From Rhynochetos jubatus (lineage: Eukaryota; Chordata; Aves; Eurypygiformes; Rhynochetidae), in contig CM050664.1 in NCBI GenBank assembly GCA_027574665.1, positions 18,254,774-18,318,773 on the forward strand: 64,000 nt of DNA, given 5' to 3'. Positions 12,301-24,300 of the stretch are shown here, one piece after another (the stretch's first letter is position 1; each line of letters begins with the position of its first letter). The translations under genes and the position numbers were made by a program. The notes beneath the pieces are model-generated. The model was given only the letters and a program-made list of their open reading frames with translations. It did no database searches and was not told where the DNA came from.

Positions 12301-15300
12301 TTGCTCAAAAGAATTGAACCAGTGGGAACCTTTGACAGAATATGGCCAATCCAAGGGTCATATAAATCCTTACCTAGTACTGGAGTGTGCGTGGAGGGTC
12401 TCAAACTGGACTGCTATGAAGGAGGCTCTGGTGCAGGTGAGTGAGAGCTTTTTATGTTAATGTTTAGTTTCTTTGTTTATTTTGGTGATTATATCTTTAA
12501 CAAGTAGCATTACAGTTCATTTCACACACAGAGTGAACTGCTCTTTGGAAGTTTTCTGACATGTCCCAGCGCACAGCTGAGTGTTTTGGCAATCGAAGCA
12601 TCCTTTCAACAGGCAAACTTGGTCCTCTTTTCTGTCTGTTTATAAAGCTGTACTGTTGTGGAAATTTAGCCAGGGCAGGTGAAAGATAATGATGCATGGT
12701 AATGCGTCATTAAAAACCAACAAATGCTTGCCACAGAAGTGTGTGCCAGCAGGTACATGTGGAGAAACTTAAAATGGGATCCTTGCAAATATACGGTGTT
12801 ATTTAAAATAATGCGGTATTGGGAAGGGACATTTTTTGTGTTTTACACCTTTACAGGAACAAATATTCCTGTTGTGAAAGGGAATAAAGTATGAAAATAC
12901 ATCTGTTGCCATCGCCCTGTCTGTGGGCAACATAACTATGCTTCTGGATGTAAAGGGGCAAAAGGCCGTGGCCTCTGTATTTATGTGTTGGCACTGAAGG
13001 CAAAGCCAAAGCGTTCTCAGCTTCTGCTGTCCAAATTTCAAACTGCTACACACAATTTATTCTGTTCATCTCCACTGCACATGAAAGTGTGAGGGTCAGG
13101 CACTTGAACTAAGTCTGGCTTACATTCCTTAGTGTATCTGAGGTGTTTTTGCAAGGCTGTGTTTGAGGGTCCTTGTTAAAAGTTCCCTGAAAAAGCACCG
13201 GATGAAATAGCGGTTTCAGTGTTGGTTGGTCGGTGAGGCTGGCATACACCGCAGATTACACCAGTAGTTACTGTCTTCATTAAGACAGTGGCAAATTTTA
13301 AGTGGTTTATGTGTGGTGGGATAGGTATTGGGATTAATTACTTGGCACGTGCTGGTTTCCTTGTTTCTTGGATTTCGTAGCCTTGCTTAGCAGAGCCAGA
13401 GCAGAAGGTTTGTTCTTTCAGTAGCAATGTTTTTCTGTACTGTCTGGGGGTTGCTTCCTGTATCTATCACCTTTTGCTTTCGAAGTACTCAAATACTTTA
13501 TTAGCACAAATTAAGTGCTTTGAGTCTGCTTTAGTTCCATTCAGAATAGGTCTCATTTGATTTTGCAATGTATCCGTTACATACGATTTTAAAATATCCT
13601 GGGAGACCAGAGGTTGGAGCCGGTGAGGTCAAGGCTAGAAAGTGGAGACCTAATAAGAGATGAGGGACAACAAGAGCAGGTAGTGAACCTCGGGTAGAGA
13701 GCCCGCGCCTGGGCAGCAGTGAGAAGAATATGAGGTGAGGGTGGAGGAGTACAACTTTGACTGGGAGTTATAGGGGTAACTGGGTAAATAGTCTGAGGCA
13801 AGAAGTTGAGAAAGTGATTTCCTTTGAGAAAGTGTAAAGGACTTGGTCAAACGAGCAGAGGAGGGAGGCATTAATACATGTTTTGCAGGGTGCATCAGTG
13901 AGACCGGCTGTGCAGGAGACAGGGTTTGAACTGATTGACAGGGAGACAGGTGGGGATTGGATTTAGGCGAGATCACCAGGATTAACGAAAGGGATAGCTT
14001 ACTTGTGGAAAAAATACACTGAATCTGCAAAAGTACATTTATAAAGCAAATAGAGTCATAACGCTTAAGCACGAGGGCATGCTTAGTTTTTAAGTGATCG
14101 ACTTCCAGATGTGTTCCCCAAACAATTGTGTGTGTGTATATCTTTATATACATAAGATATGTCATGCAAGTCATACATCATACAATATCATATACATACA
14201 AGTCAAAATACCGAGACTACTTAGAAGCAACAGTAGGTTTTTGTGAAGTGACACCGTTTCAATCTACAGTCTTTACTGAAAAAAAAAAAGCTAAACAGTA
14301 GTTTTATTTCCTCTCAAATTGTGACAGTTTGTGCTGAGTTTTGTGCTACAACATAGTGGTTGTACAGACTTTGAGATATATGTCACAGGGAGTGCTGGGG
14401 CTTCAAGACAGCACTGCTACTAGGAGCTCTTTCCTCGAAGTTCCTTATTTGATGTTCGGTCAAATCCTAAGACTTGGGTTTGGAACTTTCTGATGTTCCA
14501 AGATTTCCTCAGGAACTTAATGCACTGATGATTATTCTTGTATAATTTAAAGTTTGCAGAACATGGAAGGGATGTCTGGAGGCCATCTGGTCCGGTGCTG
14601 CATTCTGAGCAGGGCCCAAGTCAATCAGGTTGCTTACCTAGTAGAGTTTTTAGTATTGCTAAGACTCGAGGTGCCACAGCCTTTCTGGACATACTCATCT
14701 GAAGTAGCATAGATGTGCCCTGCCTGCTGTCTGTTTTAGAAACCAGCACAGTACTTGGCTTCTTTTGTTCAAGCTAAGAAACTTGTATGTGGCAAGTGAG
14801 GTAGTTATCATCTTCAGTGGTAACGGGTGAAATGTGGTGTTTGTACTTTCCTGCTATTGACCTTCCTGATTCATTACGGAGTTCATTATTGTGTTCTGCT
14901 TGTAATTCATTTTGCTGAACAGCATGCACTTGTAAAACATTTAACCTTCCCTTTGTCCTTTCCTGGGTTTCACTCATGAGACTGTGTATTCTGTGCTATC
15001 CATGTGCTTGATGAATGAATGCTCGGTGAAGCTGTGGCTGTTACAGAGCAGTTTGAAGGCAGAGGGCACACTGCATACAGAAAACAGCACTTTGGAAGAT
15101 TTAAATCTGGAAGATCTTTTTTCTTTCCAAGTAGTCACGTATTTTCTGTCCGAGTATTCAAGTGCCAAGTTGCACGTGTCTCTTCCTTTCTTCAAAATCA
15201 GACTGAACATTTTTTAAATGCAGTATGTTTATTCTTCTGTAACACTTTTTTGTGAGAGGGAAGATAGGTGGATGCAATCGGAATGTTTTGCTTTAAGGCT

Positions 15301-18300
15301 GAACTGTGAAAACAGAACAAGCCCTTTAATTAAAGGTAGTGTTGTCTTTCGCTGGAACCTAAAGAAAGGGTGTCCGACCACCGCGACTTTTGGGATGGAA
15401 TTTTTCAGTATTTAAAGTACTGATGGCTCAAATTCAGTAGGTGTCTCTGAAGATGGATTTTATCATTTATTGACCCATGTGAAGCTAAATCTGTAAGTAG
15501 CAAGCAACAAATTGGTATGTCATGTCCTAGTTAAGTGTGCAGTTTCAGTGGCTAATTATCAAAACGATACTATTTGGGAAACCTTTACAGCCTGAAGTAT
15601 GAGCCAGACGGTACAGTGTAGTATAAACCTTGAGTTGGAACAGAGTGAAGTAGATCATGTCTGACAGGTTCTGGTGGTGGAGGTTTGCAAGTTGAGTAGA
15701 AGTGACAGCCACGAGTAACTGCCGGTTTGCTTTAGCTGCGGTTATATTAAATGAGAGATTTTCAGTAACGAGGCATTTACTAACGACTGCGGAGAAGATG
15801 CTGCTGAAGCCGTAAATGGGGCTTTTGTGGCTCTAGTCAGATTCTTGTAAAAGTGTCAGAACACGTTTGCATAAATATTAGGATGTGAAAGAATAATTGA
15901 TTCTGTGCTGCTCTACTCACTACTTCGTTTTATCGATTTTCTTTATGGTGGCTGTTTTTTATCAATTCCATGGTTGATCCACAAGAGAGGTCAGAAAGGA
16001 TGGCAAATATGTATCTGTTTTCGTAAATCTTTGTGAAACAGTTTTAATAATCTACCTATTAAAGTCAAGCTATTAAAATAGCAAGAGGCCTTTGATAGGA
16101 CCCAAGACTCATTTCCATTTACTCACATCGCCACTGTGTTTAATGATCCGGTGGATAATGTGATAAAGAAAGAGATTATTTTCACTGTGTAAGGTTGCTA
16201 CCTGGCAGTTTCTCTTTGCTGGCTCAGGCGTAAAAGTCAGTTGAGGATAACAGAAATAACAGCTGTAGTGGTGAAGATGCAGTATGTCAACAAGGAGGTA
16301 ATGCAGGGGGGTTTCAGTGGTGTCTATCAAACCACAAAGGGCGTGATGCACACTGGAAGGAAAGACAAGTCAAAAAGTTCCAGGTTTAGGCCTGTGGTGT
16401 CAGCTAATGAGCATCGGTTAAGTGCGTGTTTACTGTAAAATACTCACAGAATTTAGTTGCTAGACAGTTGAAGTACTTTGCTGGTTCTGCTTGCCATATT
16501 TCTACTGTTCCAGGATTTTAAGAAAATAGTTTAAAATTGCGTTTTAAATTATTTTAGCACTATGACCTGACTTTGGACCTGTACTCAGAAATTACTTTGA
16601 TGTGAATGGGAAGGTTAGTTGTAGATGACTTAAAAATTAACTGTTTATTCTCAAACTTAGTAATGTCCTAGGGCGGGCGGTCAGGGAGTACAGTGCTGGC
16701 ATAATGTGCTGGCATACAGGGACGGGATCCTTTTAAGTGAGAAGCTGACATTGTTCCGGAGCCCCTGAAGCGTTTCAGGGGTAGTAGGTGTTATCTGCTG
16801 AGCAGCATCTTTTTTCTCTGTACAGGCTGAATTGGTTTGCAGTAAGCTTCAGGCTCCTGTTGCAAGACTGCTTTCAGCTTGCTCAGCTGCCTCTGAGCTA
16901 CACTACCCTTGTCAGTGTGGAAGTACTCTCCAGCAGGTTGTATGCAGGCGCTCCCACTCGTGCTGAATTTGCAGTTTATTTGCTAGCCTGCCCTTGCGAT
17001 AACTGGGAGAGCTGCAACTCCTCTAATGATGACATTTTTGATGTTCTAGTCTGATGTTTTAAGAAAATGAGCTAGTTTTTATAAAAAAAAATCCTGGGTG
17101 ATTTCTTAAGAAAGCTTTTAAAAAAAGTAATCGTAAAAAGTCTGCGTTTGAGTACGAGTGATCTTGGCTAGATGTCTTTCCATTTCGTTACCAGGTGGAG
17201 CTGAGCTGTCCAAAAGAGATGGCCTGGAAGGTGAATATGTACAGAGGGTACTTAGCCATCTGCCATCCCGAAGAGCAACAGCTGAATTTCATTGAGCGTC
17301 TGGTAGAGATGGCGAGTAGTTTAGCTATTCGAGAATGGCGAAGGCTTCCTCACGTGGTGTCGCACGTTCATACTCCCCTTCTCCAGGTAAGAACGACGAG
17401 TTTTCTGTCGCCAGTTACTTTCCAGTAGCAGGTTTCAGAACATTTTGTAACTCTGAGTGTATAATAACTTACCCTCTAGCACTGATTGTTTTTTCCCAAC
17501 GGTGTCTTGTTAAAAGTTGCAGAATATGCATTTTGATTTGGATTCCTTCTAAAGCTTTGTTAGCTGACCTGAATCCATCCTGTTGGTGGCATACCGAGAG
17601 TGGCTGTTTAAAAACTGATCAGATGGCTCAACGATTTTTGTGGGCTGATGCGTAATGCACTGCAGTACTTGGAGATCTTGAACATTCAGTGGGTTTTGAA
17701 GTGAGACCCATTTTGGGTGGGTATATTATGGTCTGTCATCCTGTGTGTGATTCAGAAGTAACTAAATCTGCATGATCTAAGGTACCTCTATTAAAATGAC
17801 TGTACTTGGGGGTAGAGCTTACACAGCAGCCCATACCTTCAGATTTTGTAGTAGAAGTGGATGCGTCAGATAAAGTGAATGAATATGGAAGTTTTCTCCA
17901 TATTGAGAGGAAGTTGTCAAGTAAATAGGAACAATGTTTCATTTGTTTGAGCGGATACAATACCACTGGAAAGCTTCTTGATGAAATGAATTCCTTCCTA
18001 CTGAGTTTTCACATGATATTTCTAGTTTTTTCTCCCCGAAGAATGGCAGTATCTGCAGCATGAAAGGATTAGTATTGCTAAATAAAGTGTTTAAATGCTT
18101 TCAGATATCAATTAAAACAAGCTTTTAAAATAATCTAATATGTATATGTCCCTCATGAAGAAATGATAAATTAGTCAATGACTGACATAGGTACAAATGC
18201 AGCCATGAATTTGCAGTGCAGTAATTACTTTTTTTAATATCAGATAGTATGTGATTGAATACCTGTGAGAAAATTAAATTTACGTGATGAATGGGTGTAG

Positions 18301-21300
18301 GATGAAGGTTAAGCTATTGTGAGAGCTGATACTGAGACGATTGTAGGAAAATATTACTTTGTTAATTTATTTTGTTTCAAGAGATTTCACTCTCTGAATT
18401 TGGACTGCTTCCCCAACACCCCACCCCCCACCTCCCCCCCAAGTTATCTTTTTTGGTGGATTCACAATGAATACGACTGCTGTCTGCCAAGGGGTAGCTT
18501 AGAGAATACTACATTGGTTTTATTGCACTACAAGTAATTAAATTCCATTAAAGTTCGTGGGCCTTTTCTTCAGGTTGTTGAAGTTTTAACAGAATGTCTG
18601 CTGCCTTTAGTAGGTTTGAGACTGCTGCCATCTCCTGTTTGTTCCTCTCGTTAATCTGGGGATAGCAGAAGTCAGTGGAAAACCATTCCTTGCTTAAGGA
18701 ACTTCTCAAGAGCTGAGGTCTTCGCAGAATATCTTAAAATAACACCTTTAGGAGCACGTAGATGATAGAAACCTGAGTGTACAGAAATAGTAAGAAGTCA
18801 GTCATGACCAGGAAATTTATACTAGTAACTTCTGGTAAAAGTTGGCTTTTTTAATTCCTAAAGGTTCTGTTAAAAGTTTTGTTTAAGGTCAGTATTTTTA
18901 GTACATCCTTGTATTTAGCACACTGTATGTATGTTTACTTGGGCTTTTCTACGATTAGGATTGATGATTAATTCTAACCTGAGGAAAGACATGTCATAGC
19001 TGCCCAAAGTTAAGCCTAGCGAGCAAACCCATAGTAGTACAGGAAGAACACATGAAGTGTAGGTCAGTAATGTCTTCTGTACCCATGTAATGCTAGGGCA
19101 TTCAGGTTTGATCAGGAAGAGGTGTGCGTGACGTAAACTGCACAATACTTGTACTCCAGCCCTGGAGAAGAGTGGGGCCTGAAGTTAAAGCAGGGACCTC
19201 TTGCAAACATGTAAGAGAGTACTTCGTGGCACCTTTCTTTTCTGAAGTAACTTCTTTGCTCATTAAGGCTAGCGACCTGTGGAGCAATTGCTGTGCTGGT
19301 GGTTCAGTGCATGAATTCAACATTTCAGTCAGTGACTAAAGTGTTGAATCAATCTCACTGATTTTTTTTTTGTTTGTTTTTCATTTACTATTTTGTTAAT
19401 GATGAGATTGGTTGAAGGTCATTTATGCAACTAATAGAAAGGTCCCTAAACCAGCATAAATAGATTCGTCTTTACTTGATCGTTTAAAGGTGGCATCATT
19501 CATAGACACCTTTTTCTAACAATGAAATTGGCCAGCTTGTTGTACTCTCCCCTGTTACATTCATTGTTTAATGTTTTCCAGGCAGCACAGCAAATAATTG
19601 AACTTCAAGAAGCAGCCCAAATAAATGCAGGATTGCAACCAACTAATCTGGGGCGGAACAATAGCTTACATGATATGAAGACTGTGGTAAAGACTTGGAG
19701 GAACAGGTTACCTATTGTGTCTGATGATTTATCCCACTGGAGCAGCATTTTCATGTGGAGACAACATCATTACCAGGGTAAAACTGCCTGGTCCAGCATG
19801 CATTCATCATGTAATTTTCCAGACAACACATTGTTTGAAATAAGTTTGTTTTTTTTATGTAACCATACGGGAATGTTGGTGGTTTTGACAAACAAGGGAT
19901 TGTTTTCATTCCATTTCCATTTGTTTCATTACCTTAAGTCATCACCTCTTACATGTTGCTGTGTAAGATATTGCTGTATGTGTAATTCCATTTATATTGA
20001 CAAACATTTCATGTTTTGTTTCTAGCCATTGTAACTGCGTATGAGAACAGTTCCCAGCACGATCCCAGTTCCAACAATGCTATGTTGGGAGTTCATGCGT
20101 CTGCATCAGCAATTATCCAGTATGGAAAGATAGCACGAAAACAAGGGCTGGTGAACGTAGCTTTGGATATACTGAGTCGCATTCATACAATTCCAACTGT
20201 GCCAATCGTGGACTGCTTCCAGAAGATTCGCCAGCAAGTCAAATGTTATCTTCAGCTGGCTGGAGTCATGGGCAAAAATGAATGCATGCAGGTATGGTAG
20301 CTTTATCTCTACAGTTATGGGAACTTGGAGGATTGTACGAGCCATCAGACACATTGGTTTGAATAAACTGCTGGTATGCAGAACAGGGTCTGAATTTCAC
20401 TGGCTGTGTTATACCATGCACAGAGTGTTGTTTTAAGTAATGCTGTTAGTCAACAGCAGCCATTGTCCTCCGAATGCCGTGAACGTACTAAAATTAACTG
20501 AATAAAAAGTAAAGTGGAAATAGGTTTTTTGAAGTCTTAAAAGATAGATGAATGGAAGGGACTTAGAAAATTACGTTATTTGCATCAGGGAGAAACAACA
20601 CTATTGTGGGACTCACTGAAGCTCCAAATCAGTGCTGAGTGTCTGACTCGCGAGTGATGGATGCTGGCATACTGAAGTGAAATCGTATGTGTTAATAAAA
20701 GGGAAAAAAGTGATTGTGGGCAAAACCCACTGAAATGATTATAAGATCAGCAAACTGGGACTTTATAATAGTGATGTAATGTAACAATGTAAATAAATAA
20801 TAATGTAAAAACCAAGGCGGGAAAGATAACCCATCATCTGATGAATGTTGTCTGTACTATCTAACGGTTTTGCATAGGCCAGTGAAAACTTGAAGTTGTT
20901 GTCAGTCCAGATTTTTTAAAATGAAAGTTAAATACTAGAAACTGATGCTATGCCTCTCCAGAGAATATTTTGGCTGCCTTTTTTTTTTAATGGGACTTTC
21001 ATTTTAATAAGACTACGATTTTAGAAGGCTTTTCTCACTGAGGCTTATTTAACAGGGTCTTGAAGTTATTGAATCAACAAATCTGAAGTACTTCACCAAG
21101 GAGATGACTGCTGAGTTTTATGCATTGAAGGGAATGTTCTTGGCACAGATTAACAAGTAAGTACGTTGGCTGGAAGAGGCAGTAGCACACATCTGAGAAA
21201 AACGCAGCTGAAGTATTTCACCACAGTATTTGAGCAGGAAGGTTGTTTCATGTGTTTATACCTTTTCTCGTAACTGTGTAAGAGTGGAAGTATATGTGAG

Positions 21301-24300
21301 AGTTTCTGCTCAGTATGAAGATGTAATGGGTGGTCATATTTCTAAGTATTGTAGGATAGAACTAGTTAAAGCAAACATTGCACCAGTTATTTTTAAAGAG
21401 TTTTCTATTTTAAGGGGTGAGATGGCAGGGAGAATAGTTTTTCCAAAGCTTTGCAGCTTAAGATACTATTTTTTCCACACTGCCCCCCATCCCCTGTTTC
21501 TGAGAGTACTGAGTTAGACAAACTTAGGGTAGTGGAAAAATAAGGATTCTCTAAATGTAAATATAATATATAAAAAGAAGGAAAAAAAATCAGTCTATAA
21601 ACTCACAGCTCCTCAAACAGAATTAGCCTACCTGTTTCTCTCATTTCTGTTCCATTGTTCCTTATGTATGTCCCGTAACTGCAAGGTGCCCAGACTTAGG
21701 ACAGTGTGTGGTGACAGAGTTCAGAGTGATGAGACACATCTGGTGTGTCATGCAGTACTCGTTTCAGAGAACTGAACGCTGGAGACACCTTGCATTGCAG
21801 CAGTTAAGCACCTAGATGCAAGCCTTCCTTTCACACTACTAATCTTTTAATAGCTTTGCTTGATGCTGACGAGCATCTTACTCTTTTGAGGAAGATCTGC
21901 CTTTAATTCAGTAAACAAGTATCTTAGCAGTCAAATTTTGTTTGGTGATGCCAAAAAAACCCTTCAGATTTCAACAGCTTTTAGTGTTCTTGGTATTTAA
22001 TGGCAGTACTGCTACGCGTTGCATACTGGTGGAATGATTTCTTTGCCACTACATTATGGACACTTACGGAATGAAATCCATCAGGTTTTGAGCTGTAGAC
22101 TGCAACCTCACGTAGCAATTGAAGTCAGGAAAAGATGAATGTCTTCTTCTGTGGATACAAGAGAGAATTTAAATAGGCAGAATGTAATTACTTTGATGGA
22201 AAATGCAGTGTTGTTTTGTTATGGCCATAAGCGAGCTTGGTTTCAGTTGAGGTGTAAAGAGAAGAAAGTGTGCCTTCCCCATTTTTTTTTTTTACTTTAT
22301 ATTGTTATAAATTCATGCAGATAAAAGTAAAAGGCAGCTAAACTGTCTCCATTTGTTCTTTCAGGATAGAATGGATAACGGTTTCTGCTTAAAACATTGT
22401 TCTGATGTATTTTAGGTTCTTAAATTTCTGTCCTCAACTGTGCTGCTAAAAAATGCCTGTATGTTTTTTGGTAAGGTTAAGAAGGTTACAGTTAGGAACA
22501 GTGGCAGTGTTGAACCTGGGAATGTGTGACTGCTGATTACCTGCGTGTTGACTAAACTGGAAGTGAAAGGTCACCTCTGCGCTTGCATCTCCCTGTGCTG
22601 CCCATTTGCTGAGCAAGGTGGTAGAAACCATTTAAAAAAAGTCATCTCAGTTGTCAGGAATGATGGATTGTAGAGAAGAAGAAAAGAAAACGGGCTGGAA
22701 AGTCCCCTCTTTATAAAGGGGAAGTAGTGATACAAAGTCATCTATCAGGCAGGGGCTGTGGTACTTCAAAACCTTGACCCAGGGTGCGGGAAGCCTCTGA
22801 AAGCGAGTATATGTAACAGAAACTAATACATGCGTTGTCAGACAAAGTTGCTTTCCTTTTTTTTTTTTCCCCTCAGTAGCTAGTCATCTTAACTTGTCAC
22901 TGTAATCCTCCAAGCTAACTTTTTTTAATAAAAAAATGCTTAATTAAAAAAAGTTAGTCAAAAGCATTACATAGCTTTTTACAGTTTATTTCAGTGCTTA
23001 TTCTGTGAGGGAGAAGTGAAGCACTTTCTATTAATAAAAAATCTTTGAATGGTTTAAAAGTTTCCTCAGTAATATGTGTGTGAGTTTTCTCATCCTCTAT
23101 TTATATGCCTGAAAAGTTACATAGATTCAAGGGCTGTATTCACGTTGGGATGAGTCGTGACAAATCTTGAACTAGGAACATGAGGAAACCTAGAGAGGCT
23201 TCAGAAGTATCAAACAAATAATGTTTTGATTACCATGAACTGTGTAATTAACCTTCACATTCCTTTGCTTTTCCTGCTGAAAAATCAACTTCTCCAGCTG
23301 TGGGGATGAGGAACTGACTTTTTCCAGATAATGTCGGTTGTGAATTTCTTCATGACTTTGATGGCGGAACAGTTCAGTAAGATGTCATCCCCCAAAGGAT
23401 GGCTGGTGTCACATCTTCCAGTGTTGCTTTGTCTTACTCCTGTCTTACTTGCTCGGGTGGCTGTTGCAGTGCACTGAGAGTTTTTTAGTTTTTTTTCAGA
23501 GAGTATTTGGACATCTTAATTTCCATTTCATAATTGTTTCCATTATGAAACATTTACTTTCACAGGTGCAGAACTTTAAGGAAAGCTAAGACAAAAAAGT
23601 TGTAAGAACTTAATAAAGAACCTAATGGAAAAATACTGAGTATTAAAAAAGTAATTGAGTCCCCTATCAAAATGTGGCTCTTGCATAGTTTAGTAACTTT
23701 TTGTTAGTAAAAAAACTAACGATCTCACTTGTCACAATGCAGGTCTGAAGAAGCAAATAAAGCTTTTTCTGCAGCTGTGCAAATGCACGACGTGCTAGTG
23801 AAAGCATGGGCAATGTGGGGGGATTACCTGGAGAATATCTTTGTGAAAGAACGTCAGCTGCACCTAGGTGTGTCTGCTATTACTTGCTACCTGCATGCAT
23901 GTCGTCATCAGAATGAGAGCAAATCAAGAAAATACTTAGCAAAGGTAAGATCTAGATGTTTAAAAAAGAATTGGAGCTCCACCCCTTCCACAGAGTCAGG
24001 GATAATGTTCAGTGCTCAAATATGGCAACTAAAGAAATACCAGTTCCAGATGGAAAGCCTTAATTTAGGTGGGAAGCCTGCGTATGGCTGCTGTTGGGAG
24101 ACTGCATGTAACTCACCATGGGTTTTCCCAATTTATTGGGATACCTGCGGTTTTCTTTGGGAATGGAAACTCTTGGTGGGAGAAAGGGGACAAATCACAT
24201 CCAGCATTTCTACTGTATAATGTGGTGAAATACCTGCAGAAAGGCATCCTTTGGTGCTTTAAAATGTAACATGATTTGATGTCTGTTTATCATTACTACA

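Noticed and set aside
16762-16781. Small stem-loop with 8-bp arms CCCCTGAA/TTCAGGGG
   Set aside because: Too short to distinguish from chance, and with no flanking element.
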